The notes under the pieces were generated by a model. That model was not told where the DNA came from. It worked only from the letters and a program-made list of their open reading frames with translations, and did no database searches. 64,000 bases of DNA from Clostridia bacterium (GTDB taxonomy: Bacteria > Bacillota > Clostridia > UMGS1883 > UMGS1540), in NCBI GenBank assembly GCA_017442155.1, contig JAFSAU010000030.1, positions 1 through 64,000 of the forward strand, read 5' to 3'. Below are positions 50,978 to 60,900 of this stretch, piece after piece. Position 1 is the first letter of the stretch, and each line of letters starts with the position of its first letter. A program made the translations under genes and the position numbers.

Positions 50978-52150
50978 ATGAAGAAACACACCAAACTGCT
51001 GGCAGCACTGCTGGCACTGACGCTGGTATTTGCTTTTACCGCGTGCAGCAAGACCGAAACAGGCACGGAAACCGGTACCGGTTCCGAAACCGCTGTGGAC
51101 CCGAACTTTAAGGTCGGCGTAATCCACATCAGCGACCCGGCTGAAGGCGCGGGTTACACCTATGCCCACGATCAGGGCATTGTTGCAATGCAGGAAGCTC
51201 TCGGCCTCTCCGACGAGCAGGTTGTCCGCAAAATTAACATCGACGACACTGACGTTCAGGCAACCAAAATTGCCATTGAAGAGTGCATCGACGAGGGCTG
51301 CTCCCTCATTTTCGGCACCAGCTTCAACTACATGAACACCATGGAAGAAATGGCTGCCCAGTATCCGGACGTTATCTTCTCTCACGGCACCGGTTACAAA
51401 TCCAATGACAGCAACATGAACAACTACTTTGGCCGTATTTATCAGGCCCGTTACCTCACCGGTATTGCCGCAGGTCTCAAGACCCAGTCCGGCAAGATTG
51501 GTTACGTTGCCGCTATGGGCATTGACAACGCCGAAGTTACCGGCGGTATCAATGCATTCGCCATGGGTGTTGCTTCCGTAAACCCGGATGCCAAGATTTA
51601 CGTTGAAGTTACCAACAGCTGGTTCAGCCCGGACCTCGAAAAGAAGGCCGCTGAAGCTCTGCTGGATAAGGGCTGCGACGTTCTGGCACAGCACTGTGAT
51701 ACCACCGCTCCCCAGGTTGCTGCAGAAGAACGCGGCGTATGGGGCGTTGGCTATAACTCCGACATGACCAAGGATGCTCCTAAAGCACATCTGGTTGCTC
51801 CCGTATGGAACTGGGGCGTATACTACACCAAGGCTACCAAGGCTGCTATGGAAGGCAACTGGACCAACGAAAATTACTTTGGTGACATGAACGACGGTCT
51901 GATTGACCTGTCTCCCCTGTCCGAAAACTGTGCAGAAGGTACCCAGGAAGCCATCGAAGCCGCAAAAGCTATGATTCTTTCCGGCGAATACAAAGTATTC
52001 GAGGGCAAGGCCATTGTTGACGGCGAACTGGTTGACAAGGACCTGAAGGACAATAAGGGTAACGTTATTGTTCCTGCCGGCGGCGAGGTACTGGACGATG
52101 CAACCATCACCGGTGCGATCAACTGGTACTACGAATCTGTTGTGGCATAA
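50978..52150 (+). CDS. BMP family nucleoside-binding lipoprotein
   Basis: 390 residues from ATG 50978 (AAGGAGG upstream). Lipobox AFTACS (Cys about 23), a Gly/Thr/Glu-rich linker, then a periplasmic-binding-protein fold of the Bmp/Med/PnrA type (KVGVIHISDPAEGAGYTYAHDQG, FGTSFNYMNTMEEMAAQYPDV, GRIYQARYLTGIAAG). Homologues bind purine nucleosides. It is the receptor of the ABC importer encoded next. Codon use is strongly biased (ACC, GTT, AAG), suggesting high expression, in keeping with a hairpin separating it from the ATPase gene. Confidence 0.93.
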   Translation: MKKHTKLLAALLALTLVFAFTACSKTETGTETGTGSETAVDPNFKVGVIHISDPAEGAGYTYAHDQGIVAMQEALGLSDEQVVRKINIDDTDVQATKIAIEECIDEGCSLIFGTSFNYMNTMEEMAAQYPDVIFSHGTGYKSNDSNMNNYFGRIYQARYLTGIAAGLKTQSGKIGYVAAMGIDNAEVTGGINAFAMGVASVNPDAKIYVEVTNSWFSPDLEKKAAEALLDKGCDVLAQHCDTTAPQVAAEERGVWGVGYNSDMTKDAPKAHLVAPVWNWGVYYTKATKAAMEGNWTNENYFGDMNDGLIDLSPLSENCAEGTQEAIEAAKAMILSGEYKVFEGKAIVDGELVDKDLKDNKGNVIVPAGGEVLDDATITGAINWYYESVVA

Positions 52151-52164
52151 TTTTTTAAAATGCG

Positions 52165-52234
52165 GGAAGCGGTCGCATGACCGCTTTCCTTTTACATAAA
52201 TCTCAAAAGCTTTGTTTGGCATTTATGTAAAAGG
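52165..52234 (+). terminator. Two overlapping hairpins between bmp and the ATPase gene
   Basis: A GC-rich stem (52165-52174 with 52179-52189, one bulged T) is followed by TTTT, like a partial terminator. It shares bases 52188-52189 with a second perfect 14-bp stem (CCTTTTACATAAAT at 52188-52201 with ATTTATGTAAAAGG at 52221-52234). Such intercistronic structures often keep the binding protein in excess over the membrane complex. Confidence 0.65.
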
Positions 52235-52265
52235 AAAAAAACAAAAGAAAGGACTGGTTATTCCC

Positions 52266-53795
52266 GTGAACAAACAGCCCGCCATAAAGCTTTGCGGCAT
52301 TACGAAGTCGTTTGACAAGGTAGTTGCCAACGACCACATTGATTTATCTGTACAGCGCGGCGAAATTCTGGCACTTTTAGGCGAAAACGGCTCCGGTAAA
52401 ACAACGCTGATGAACATTCTGGCCGGTATCTACCAGCCGGACAGCGGCGAAATCTTTATTGACGGAGAACGTGTCTCCATCCATGCTCCGGAGGACGCAA
52501 ACCGCCTCGGTATCGGCATGATTCACCAGCACTTCAAGCTGGTAGACGTCCACACCGCCGCCGACAATATTATTCTCGGCGCAGAGCCGAAAGGATTGTT
52601 CCTTCGTAAATCCCGGTACGAAAAGGTCCGGGAAATCAGTGAACGCTTTGGCCTCTCTGTTGAGCCGACAAAGAAAATATACAATATGTCCGTAGGCGAA
52701 AAACAGACTGTAGAAATTCTGAAGGTTCTGTACCGCGGCGCAAACATCCTGATTCTTGACGAGCCTACTGCTGTTCTCACCGTGCAGGAAATCCGCCGCC
52801 TTTTTGACATTCTTCGGCGGATGCGGGATGAAGGCTGTGCGATTATTATTATCACGCATAAACTCGGTGAAGTAATGGAAATCAGCGACCGGGTCACCGT
52901 CCTGCGCAAGGGCAAAAGCGTGGCCACCGTGGAAACTGCTTCATCTGATATTCACACACTGACGGAGCTTATGGTCGGCAGTTCTGTGAATCTTTCCATT
53001 GAGCGCACTGAGCGGACACACAGCGGAACACTTCTGGAAACACACCACCTTTCCGTGGAATCGGATGACGGTGTGCGTATGCTGGACGATGTGTCGATGA
53101 CACTGGAAAAGGGTGAAATCCTTGGTGTTGCCGGTGTTGCCGGAAGCGGCCAGCGTGAGCTTTGCGAAACCATTGCAGGCCTGATGCCCATTCGCGAAGG
53201 TGCAATTCTTTTTAAGAAAAAAAATATTGAAAATATGACGCCCCGGCAGATTTTCCAGGCCGGCATTTCCATGAGCTTCATTCCGGAGGATCGGCTTGGC
53301 ATGGGTCTGGCGGCCTCCATGGGTATTATTGATAACATGCTCCTGAAAACGTATCAGGACGCCAAAGGCCCCTTTGTCCGCAAAAAGGACGCCCGTCTCA
53401 AGGCAGAAACGATTACGGAAAAGCTTCGCATTTCCACATCGGGTATGGATGCTCCCGTCCGGCTGATGTCCGGCGGAAATGTTCAGAAAGTACTGCTCGG
53501 CCGGGAAATCGAGTCCGACCCCCAGGTTCTGATTACCGCATACCCTGTCCGGGGGTTGGATATCAACACATCCTATACCATTTATGACGCTTTGAACGAG
53601 CAGAAAAAGAAAGGGACCGGCGTTCTCTTTATCTGTGAGGACCTGGACGTAATGCTGGAGCTTTGCGACCGGATAATGGTGCTCTGTCACGGTAAGGTCA
53701 CCGGTATTGTGGACGCCGCAAAAACTACGAAAGAGGAGCTCGGTTTACTGATGACCGATGCTGCCGGGAAAGGAGATACGGAAAATGTTGACTGA
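52266..53795 (+). CDS. Nucleoside ABC transporter ATP-binding protein (tandem ATPase)
   Basis: 509 residues from GTG 52266 (AGAAAGGA upstream). Two fused nucleotide-binding domains. The first is complete: GENGSGKTT, signature MSVGEKQTVE, Walker B ILILDEPTA. The second has a degenerate Walker A (GVAGSGQRE), signature MSGGNVQKV and VLITAYPVRGLD, as normal for the RbsA/YufO class of sugar and nucleoside importers. It overlaps the first permease gene by 11 nt. Start chosen from alignment with the family; other starts lack a good SD. Confidence 0.94.
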   Translation: MNKQPAIKLCGITKSFDKVVANDHIDLSVQRGEILALLGENGSGKTTLMNILAGIYQPDSGEIFIDGERVSIHAPEDANRLGIGMIHQHFKLVDVHTAADNIILGAEPKGLFLRKSRYEKVREISERFGLSVEPTKKIYNMSVGEKQTVEILKVLYRGANILILDEPTAVLTVQEIRRLFDILRRMRDEGCAIIIITHKLGEVMEISDRVTVLRKGKSVATVETASSDIHTLTELMVGSSVNLSIERTERTHSGTLLETHHLSVESDDGVRMLDDVSMTLEKGEILGVAGVAGSGQRELCETIAGLMPIREGAILFKKKNIENMTPRQIFQAGISMSFIPEDRLGMGLAASMGIIDNMLLKTYQDAKGPFVRKKDARLKAETITEKLRISTSGMDAPVRLMSGGNVQKVLLGREIESDPQVLITAYPVRGLDINTSYTIYDALNEQKKKGTGVLFICEDLDVMLELCDRIMVLCHGKVTGIVDAAKTTKEELGLLMTDAAGKGDTENVD

Positions 53796-54870
53796 TTTTT
53801 TCTCCCGTTTTCATATTGTTAAAAAGACAAACAGTGCCGGAACAAATCCCCTTCTCCTGTCATTTCTGTCACTGGTGGCAGCCCTCATTATCGGCGGTTT
53901 ATTCATTCTTTGTCTTGGCAAAAACCCATTTGCCGTATACGGCGTAATTATTGAAGGGGCTTTCAAAATCGCCCGCACCGGTGCCTATGTATTCAAAACC
54001 ATCGGGTACGCAATCCCGCTGGTAATTACCTCTATCGCCGTTTCCATCGCTTTTAAAATGAAGTTCTGGAATATCGGTGCAGAAGGTCAGATGATTGCCG
54101 GTGCTATCTTAGCTTCTTACTTTGCCCTTTTCCAGAGCCAGATGCCCCATTGGCTTCTGCTTTTGGTCATGGTCCTCGCCGGTGCTGTCGGCGGCGGACT
54201 TTTAGGGACAATCCCGGCTTTCTTTAAGTGTAAATTTGACACGAACGAAACACTTTTTACACTGATGCTGAATTACATCGCCCTGAGTGTCATAACCTAT
54301 TTAAAGGACGGCCCATGGTCGGAGACGCCGGGCTTCCCCGGTATTGCCAAATTCGCAGACAATGCCCGGCTGGACATTGTGGGCGGCGTACATATCGGCT
54401 GGATTTTTACCGTTCTTCTTGTGGTTGCCGCCTTCATTTACATGCGATACACGAAGCACGGATATGAAATCAGCGTCATCGGTGACAGTATAAATACGGC
54501 CCGGTACGCAGGCATGAACGTAAACCGGGTTATTCTGCGCACCATGTTTATCAGCGGTGCCCTCTGCGGCATTGCCGGCATGATTCAGGTCAGCGGCATT
54601 GAGCATACCTTAGGCGAAAGCGTTGCCGGCGGGCGGGGCTTTACAGCCATTATTATCGCCTGGCTCTCACGCCTGAATCCCTTTGTCTGTGTTCTGTTCT
54701 CCATGCTGTTTGCCACACTGCAACAGGGGTGCTCCGGCAGTGCTCTCTTAAAGCTTGGTCTCTCACCCTATGTGGCCGATATCCTGCAGGGTATTATCCT
54801 GTTTGTTATTTTGGCCTTTGACTTCTTTACACAATACAAAATTGTTTGCAGAGGGAGGAAAAATGCATGA
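53785..54870 (+). CDS. Nucleoside ABC transporter permease 1
   Basis: 361 residues, about nine membrane spans, BPD_transp_2 family (YufP-like). Characteristic block FKMKFWNIGAEGQMIAGAI and the later GTNARYAGMNV-type segment (NTARYAGMNVNRVI...SGALCGIAGM). Start ATG 53785 with GGAAAGGAG, overlapping the ATPase gene. Forms the transmembrane channel with permease 2. Confidence 0.93.
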   Translation: MLTDFFSRFHIVKKTNSAGTNPLLLSFLSLVAALIIGGLFILCLGKNPFAVYGVIIEGAFKIARTGAYVFKTIGYAIPLVITSIAVSIAFKMKFWNIGAEGQMIAGAILASYFALFQSQMPHWLLLLVMVLAGAVGGGLLGTIPAFFKCKFDTNETLFTLMLNYIALSVITYLKDGPWSETPGFPGIAKFADNARLDIVGGVHIGWIFTVLLVVAAFIYMRYTKHGYEISVIGDSINTARYAGMNVNRVILRTMFISGALCGIAGMIQVSGIEHTLGESVAGGRGFTAIIIAWLSRLNPFVCVLFSMLFATLQQGCSGSALLKLGLSPYVADILQGIILFVILAFDFFTQYKIVCRGRKNA

Positions 54871-55817
54871 ACGGAATCATAAATCTTCTCACGGCAGCTA
54901 TTCGTGCCGGTATCCCCCTCTTGTTCGGCACGACAGGCGAAATTATTACCGAAAAGTCCGGTAATATGAACCTGGGTGTAGAGGGTATGATGTGGCTCGG
55001 CGCATTCTTTGGGTTTTACGCAGGTTTGCACACCGATAGCCTGATTCTCGCGCTTCTCTGTGCCTTTGCGGCCGGTCTTGGCGGTGCATTGATTTACGCG
55101 GTGCTCACTGTTTCACTCCGGGCAAACCAGACCGTGGCCGGTCTTGCGCTCACTATTTTCGGTACGGCGTTCGCGAACTTTTTCGGGCTCCGGATGATTG
55201 CGGATAACGGCGGTTTTCTGCCAAAGCTTTCTCCGCGGCTTACCGGTATTCTCGCAGACAAGCCCATTCCGCTCCTCGGCAAAATTCCATACATAGGAAA
55301 ACTGCTTTTTTCACATAATATACTTGTCTATCTTGGAATCGGAATTGCGGTGCTCGCTTTTCTGTACATGAACAAAACCCGTGCCGGGCTCCGGATGCGG
55401 GCGGTGGGCGAAGCCCCTGCTACCGCGGATGCGGCCGGCATTAATGTAACGCTCACAAAGTACATTCATATTTTGCTCGGCGGCGGTGTCTGCGGCCTTG
55501 GCGGTGCCTATCTTTCCCTGGCATTTTTCGGAGGCCAATGGCAGAACGCCTGCGTGGACGGGCAGGGCTGGATTGCAGTTGCACTGGTTATTTTTGCGAA
55601 CTGGAACCCGGTGAAAGCTATTTTGGGCACACTTCTTTTCGGTATGTTCGAGGTCATCCGTTTCCGGGTAGACTGGCTCAACATCCCCCCTGCTTTCTGC
55701 GATATGTTGCCCTACGTGATTACTACTCTCATTCTGGTAATCGCCTCTATCCGCCGTTCCCGCGAACGCCGGCAGCCGCAGGGGTGTGGCAACAATTACT
55801 TCCGCGAGGACAGATAA
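54867..55817 (+). CDS. Nucleoside ABC transporter permease 2
   Basis: 316 residues, about eight to nine membrane spans, YufQ-like. Starts at ATG 54867 (GGAGG at 54855), overlapping the permease 1 stop by 4 nt. Conserved ITEKSGNMNLGVEGMMWLGAF and AVGEAPATADAAGINV. With 50978-54870 it completes a four-gene BMP importer. No hydrolase or nucleosidase follows in the operon; xpt lies upstream. Confidence 0.93.
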   Translation: MNGIINLLTAAIRAGIPLLFGTTGEIITEKSGNMNLGVEGMMWLGAFFGFYAGLHTDSLILALLCAFAAGLGGALIYAVLTVSLRANQTVAGLALTIFGTAFANFFGLRMIADNGGFLPKLSPRLTGILADKPIPLLGKIPYIGKLLFSHNILVYLGIGIAVLAFLYMNKTRAGLRMRAVGEAPATADAAGINVTLTKYIHILLGGGVCGLGGAYLSLAFFGGQWQNACVDGQGWIAVALVIFANWNPVKAILGTLLFGMFEVIRFRVDWLNIPPAFCDMLPYVITTLILVIASIRRSRERRQPQGCGNNYFREDR

Positions 55818-55827
55818 GGAGAAGAAA

Positions 55828-56343
55828 ATGGTAGAAGGTTTTTATGAATCTATGGTAAGACACATTAAAACACCGAAGGAGCATCTTGTAGACGTCGGTC
55901 TGGCCCTGGCCGGTATTTTGGGCGGCATTGTTGTTTTTGTCATGGCAGATCTTATGTCTCTACACGCCATTGGAATTGCCGGAGCACTGGCCGCTGTCTT
56001 TTTCGGATTCCGGGCTGTTCTTTTCAATAACTGGGAATACGAATACATCGTCACGGATGGTGCAGTGGATATTGACCAGATTATTGCCCGCCGCAAACGA
56101 AAAAGGATGCTTACCTTTGATTGTCGCGACTGCGAAATCATCGCTCCCTTGAACCGGGGTAATTATTATGCCGACTACAAAAGTCTGCCTGTGCAGAACT
56201 TTACAGCTTATACGGAGCATGAAGACAATTTTTTTGCTGTCATCGTGCGGGGCGGTGTTCGCACCTGCATCTTGTTCCAGCCTACCGAGGATATGGTACA
56301 CCAGTTTAAGGCCTATAATTCCCGGAACGTTTTTATTTCTTAG
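55828..56343 (+). CDS. Small membrane protein, DUF6106-like
   Basis: 171 residues from ATG 55828 (AAGGAG upstream). Two adjacent membrane helices (about 22-62), then a soluble domain with NWEYEYIVTDGAVDIDQIIARRKRKRM, which resembles small clostridial proteins classed as DUF6106. The Cys pair FDCRDCE is notable. Function unknown. It lies 10 nt after the last transporter gene and may be co-transcribed, but a link to transport is not evident. The family name is from memory. Confidence 0.65.
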   Translation: MVEGFYESMVRHIKTPKEHLVDVGLALAGILGGIVVFVMADLMSLHAIGIAGALAAVFFGFRAVLFNNWEYEYIVTDGAVDIDQIIARRKRKRMLTFDCRDCEIIAPLNRGNYYADYKSLPVQNFTAYTEHEDNFFAVIVRGGVRTCILFQPTEDMVHQFKAYNSRNVFIS

Positions 56344-56388
56344 GCTTCACTTTTATAGTATAAATTTTTATTTTAGGAGGTTTTTATC

Positions 56389-56928
56389 ATGGCAAATCTG
56401 AAAGGAAGCAGAACAGAAGCAAATCTCATGGCCGCCTTTGCAGGCGAATCCCAGGCACGTAATAAGTACACCTATTACGCCTCCAAGGCTAAAAAGGACG
56501 GTTATGAACAGATTGCAGAAATCTTCACGGAAACTGCAAACAACGAAAAAGAACACGCAAAAATCTGGTTTAAGCTCCTGCACGACGGTATGCCCGACAC
56601 ACTGACAAACCTGAAGGATGCGGCCGCCGGCGAAAAGTACGAATGGACCGAAATGTATGCCGAATTTGCTAAGGTTGCAAAGGAAGAGGGCTTTGATCAC
56701 ATCGCCTATCTTTTTGATGCCGTCGGCAAAATTGAAAAGGAGCACGAGGAACGCTACAATGCTCTCACTAAGAATGTTGAAGACGGTACTGTCTTCAATA
56801 AAAACAGCGAGCAGGTCTGGATTTGTGGAAACTGTGGTCACATTCATGTAGGCACCGGAGCTCCCGAAGTTTGCCCTGTCTGCGCACACCCGAAGGCATA
56901 CTTTAAGATTCTGGCAAAAAACTACTAA
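56389..56928 (+). CDS. rbr: Rubrerythrin
   Basis: 179 residues. A peroxide-detoxifying diiron protein of anaerobes. N-terminal four-helix bundle with diiron ligands in [26 protein letters not shown] and IEKEHEERY, and a C-terminal rubredoxin domain with four cysteines (ICGNCGH and EVCPVCAH). SD AGGAGG before ATG 56389. Electrons from a rubredoxin-type site reduce H2O2 to water at the diiron centre. A strong GGGGGATTGC hairpin follows the stop (56936-56959) and may end the transcript. Confidence 0.96.
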   Translation: MANLKGSRTEANLMAAFAGESQARNKYTYYASKAKKDGYEQIAEIFTETANNEKEHAKIWFKLLHDGMPDTLTNLKDAAAGEKYEWTEMYAEFAKVAKEEGFDHIAYLFDAVGKIEKEHEERYNALTKNVEDGTVFNKNSEQVWICGNCGHIHVGTGAPEVCPVCAHPKAYFKILAKNY

Positions 56929-56935
56929 AATGCAT

Positions 56936-57222
56936 GGGGGATTGCTTTGGCAATCCCCCCAGATTTTCGAAAAACTTGCTCTACCGCAAGAATACTTTTA
57001 TAAACGCTTTTTATTCCATTTTCAATCATTAAACATTTTAATCTTTTCAAGACGGAGATTCATCGAGAATCCCCGTCTTTTCTTGCTTTTTACGAAATCG
57101 TTCTCTGACGTACCATTGTACGCCGACGAAAACGATTTCGTAAAATATACCTACGTTTTTCGATATCTGCCAGTGTGTCGACTTTATCGACGCACTGGGG
57201 GGATTGCTTTGGCAATCCCCCC
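56936..57222. repeat. Hairpin-dense spacer with duplicated palindrome
   Basis: Five strong palindromes in 290 bp without a gene. GGGGGATTGC/GCAATCCCCC occurs at 56936-56959 and again, one base longer, at 57197-57222. Between them: GACGGAGATTC/GAATCCCCGTC (57051-57077, followed by T4), a perfect 15-bp stem at 57088-57102 with 57131-57145 containing an inner CGTAC/GTACG, and CCAGTGTGTCGA/TCGACGCACTGG (57170-57198). The repeat of the first palindrome at the other edge suggests a duplicated terminator or a small mobile element. Confidence 0.7.
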
Positions 57223-57261
57223 AATTTTTAAAAAAATTTTTATTAAATTTGAAAAAAAAGC

Positions 57262-57290
57262 TTGACAAATATTTATGGACATGCTATACT
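57262..57290 (+). promoter_or_regulatory. Strong SigA-type promoter of tRNA-Thr
   Basis: TTGACA (57262-57267), 17-bp spacer, TATACT (57285-57290). Confidence 0.85.
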
Positions 57291-57309
57291 ATATAGGTAC
57301 CTTAAATTT

Positions 57310-57385
<76 letters not shown>

Positions 57386-57394
57386 TAAAAAACC

Positions 57395-57436
57395 GGCGAT
57401 GTAAGAAAACTCAGTTTTTTTACATCGCCCTTTTTT
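57395..57436. terminator. Bidirectional terminator after tRNA-Thr
   Basis: GGCGATGTAA (57395-57404) pairs with TTACATCGCC (57420-57429), followed by CTTTTTT on the plus strand and TTTTTT on the minus strand. It serves the tRNA and the convergent lipoprotein gene. Confidence 0.85.
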
Positions 57437-57941
57437 AAATCAAATCTATCAATTCATAGCACCGCTCGCGGGTATACGTAGCACCCTCTCCATAGCGTGC
57501 CATCGGCTCGCCCGTGCCGCCCTGCCACTCTACCGAAGCCGCCTCCATTGCCGCCTCTTTTGCGTCAATCCAGTCCAACTGCTCCGCAAGAAGTGCGTTG
57601 TATTCCGCCGTGGGCAAAGTATCCTTCAGATACCCCCACACATCATTGAGAAGCACATCCCATTTTTCATATGCAGCGTATGCCTCTTGATTGATTTCCA
57701 TCTGGGTCATGGCCGTTTGCAGATGCTCTGCCTCATAGGCTTCAATTGCAGCCGCACGTTCTAAAAAGGAATCCTTCACAAAACTAACTTGCTGCGGCGT
57801 TTCTTCCGGCAGTGCTGTTTGTATCGGCGATGCCGTTGGCACCTCCTCAGGTTTTTCGCGCTTTACCTTTGTTTTCTTGAGCATACAGCCCGTCATACAA
57901 AAGCAAACCGCAAGCATTGCTGCTAAAACTCTCTGTTTCAT
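57435..57941 (-). CDS. LprI/DUF1311-like lipoprotein
   Basis: 168 residues. Lipobox CMTGC (Cys about 19), a charged and Pro-rich linker (22-50), then a helical domain (about 75-168) with TQMEINQEAYAAYEKWDVLLNDVW, LLAEQLDWIDAKEAAMEAA and a C-terminal TRERCYELIDL, matching the lysozyme-inhibitor LprI-type / DUF1311 fold. In Mycobacterium LprI inhibits lysozyme; elsewhere the function is not known. The usual cysteine pattern is reduced here. It is the last gene of a minus-strand set behind polC. Confidence 0.82.
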   Translation of the reverse strand: MKQRVLAAMLAVCFCMTGCMLKKTKVKREKPEEVPTASPIQTALPEETPQQVSFVKDSFLERAAAIEAYEAEHLQTAMTQMEINQEAYAAYEKWDVLLNDVWGYLKDTLPTAEYNALLAEQLDWIDAKEAAMEAASVEWQGGTGEPMARYGEGATYTRERCYELIDLI

Positions 57942-57967
57942 TTTTCCTTCTCCTTTTTCATGAAAAT

Positions 57968-60900
57968 TTATATGCCAAACAAGGTTGTTTGGCTAATCTC
58001 CGGCAAATCTGCCAGCACGCCGCTTTTCATCATAATTTCAATAACGGACTTATTCGCGCCGCTGCGCTGCACAAGGTCATCAATGGAGAGAAACGGTCCG
58101 TCACGCCTCGCCTCTGCAATGCTCTGGGCGGCAGCGGCCCCCAGCCCCTGCATACTGGACAGCGGCGGCAGTATCTTGCCGTCTACCTCCCGGAATTTAT
58201 CAGCAGAAGACGCATAAAGGTCAATCGGACAGAAGGAATAGCCGCGGGCATACATCTCGTCACAAACCTCCAGAATGGACAATACATTCTTATCTTTTTG
58301 TGTTTTGGTCTCCATTTCGGAAATTTCCTTTATTTTTTCTTTCACCACGCCGTGGCCGTTGGCCATCAGGGCATAATCAAAGTCATCTGCACGAACGCTG
58401 TAATAGGCCATATAAAAGGCCAGCGGATAGTGCACCTTGCAGTAGGCAATGCGAAACGCCATCGTCACATAGGCGGCGGCATGGGCCTTAGGGAACATGT
58501 ACTGGATTTTATTACAGGAATCAATATACCACTGCGGCACATCATGCGCCCGCATTTCCTCTTCCCACTCTGGTTTTAGTCCCTTACCCTTTCGCACTGC
58601 TTCCATAATCGTAAATGCCAGCTTCGGTGCTACGTCCTTGGTAATCAAGTACAGCATAATATCGTCACGGGTACAGATACACCCTGAGAGGGTCGCCGTC
58701 CCGCTTTTTACAATATCTTGGGCATTGCCCAGCCATACGTCCGTTCCGTGGGACAGACCGCTGATACGGATAAGGTCAGAAAATGTTTTAGGCTTTGTGT
58801 CCACCAACATCTGGCGTACAAATCCTGTACCAAACTCCGGAATTGCCAACGTACCTACGGTACTCTTAATGTCCTCCTTCAAATTCAGCGCACTCTTGCC
58901 GGTAAACAGGCTCATGGTTTCCTTGTCGTCCAGCGGGATTTTTTTCGCGTCCAGCCCCGTCAAATCCTCCAGCATACGAATTACCGTCGGATCGTCGTGT
59001 CCGAGAATGTCCAGCTTCAGAAGGTTTTCATCAATGGAATGATAATCGAAGTGGGTGGTTTTTACATCACTGTCACTCTTATCTGCCGGGTGCTGTACCG
59101 GACAAAACTCGTTGATATCCCGTCCTTTTGGCAGAACAACAATCCCGCCCGGATGCTGGCCTGTGGTACGCTTTACACCCGTGCAGCCTAATGTCAGCCG
59201 GTCCAGCTCTGCCTTCCGGAGCGTTTTGCCCCGTTCTTCGAAATATTTCCGTACATAACCGTAAGCCGTTTTTTCAGCCAGCGTGCCAATAGTGCCGGCT
59301 TTATATACGTTTTCCGCACCGAACAGTACCTCTGTGTATTTGTGAGCAGTACCCTGGTAATCACCGGAAAAGTTAAGGTCAATATCCGGTGCCTTATCCC
59401 CGTCAAAACCAAGAAAGGTTTCAAACGGGATGTCATGTCCATCCTTATACAGGGGCACACCGCATTTCGGGCACACTTTATCCGGAAGGTCACAGCCGGA
59501 AATCGCTGCCCCTTCCACAAATTCACTATACTTACATTCCGGGCAGACGTAGTGCGGCGGCAATGCGTTTATTTCCGTAATATCAGACAAAAAAGCCACA
59601 AAGGAGGAGCCAACCGAGCCACGGGAGCCCACCAGATATCCGTCCTCATTGGATTTCTTTACCAGCTTATGGGCAATCAGATACATAACAGCAAAACCAT
59701 TTGTAATAATGCTGTCCAGCTCCTTATCCATACGTTTCTGCACAATTTCGGGAAGCGGCGTGCCGTAAATACGTTCTGCTTTTTCGCGGCTCATATTCAT
59801 GATATCCGTATCCGACCCTTCAATTTCCGGCGGACACTTCTCTTTGGGGACCGGCGGCACATTTTCGATCATATCGGCAATTCGATTCGGGTTTTCAATC
59901 ACCACGCGCCGGGCCATTTCATCACCCAGATATCCAAATTCCTCCAGCATTTCGTTCGTGGTGCGGAAGTAAAGCGGTGCCTGATTGTCGGCATCATCAA
60001 ATCCCTTACCTGCCATAAGAATACGACGGTACACCTCATCCTCCCGGTTTAAAAAGTGAACGTCACCCGTAGCTACCACCGGCTTGCCCAGTTTATCTCC
60101 CATAGCGATAATCCGGCGGTTATACTCCTGAAGCTGTTCTTCATCTGCAGCCGTGCCGTTTTCTATCATGAACCGGTTGTTGCCAATAGGCTGGATTTCC
60201 AGATAATCGTAAAACTCTGCAATCTTTAAAAGAGAGTTCTCCGGTTCATCCGCCACCATAGCGCGAAACAGCTCCCCGGCTTCGCAGGCAGAGCCAATCA
60301 AAATCCCTTCCCGGTACCGCACAAGCTCACTTTTCGGAATCCGGGGGGTTTTGTGAAAATACTCCATATGGGACTTTGTAATCAATGTATAGAGATTAAA
60401 AAGTCCCTGGCGATTCTGTGCCAGCAAAATTATATGGTAAGAGGGCAGAGTTTTAATATCCACATTGCCGGCCATTTTTTTATCAATATCTGCAAGGTCA
60501 GAAACGCCCATGGCTTCCAGCTGGCGGGACAGAGCCACCCATATCTGGGCACAGACCTGGGCATCGTTCACCGCGCGGTGGTGAGACGGATTTTCCACGC
60601 CGAAATATTTCGCCATCTTATCAAGGGAATGCTGGCGTTTACTGATAACCATTGCGCGGCAGAATGTCAGCGTATCAATCACGGAAGGTGTATACGGCTT
60701 TTCCATTCTCGTGCAGGCCGCACGGATAAAGCTTGTATCGAAGCCGGCGTTATGGGCGATAATGGGAGCATCACCGCAAAATTCCAGAAACGCCTGTACG
60801 GCCTCTGCCTCACCGGGCGCATCCGCCACCATTGCATCTGTAATTCCTGTCAGTTCCACGATTTTAGCCGGAATTGCTTTGCCGGGATTGACGAAGGTGG

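Noticed and set aside
56930-57265. Small protein of about 111 residues in the hairpin-rich spacer
   Set aside because: The frame is built from palindromes, has no SD and repeats the same peptide through the duplicated hairpin.
57973-57993. Third copy of the GCCAAAC leader element at the polC end
   Set aside because: A short palindrome inside coding sequence without promoter, GGAG box or the TTCG terminator; chance similarity.
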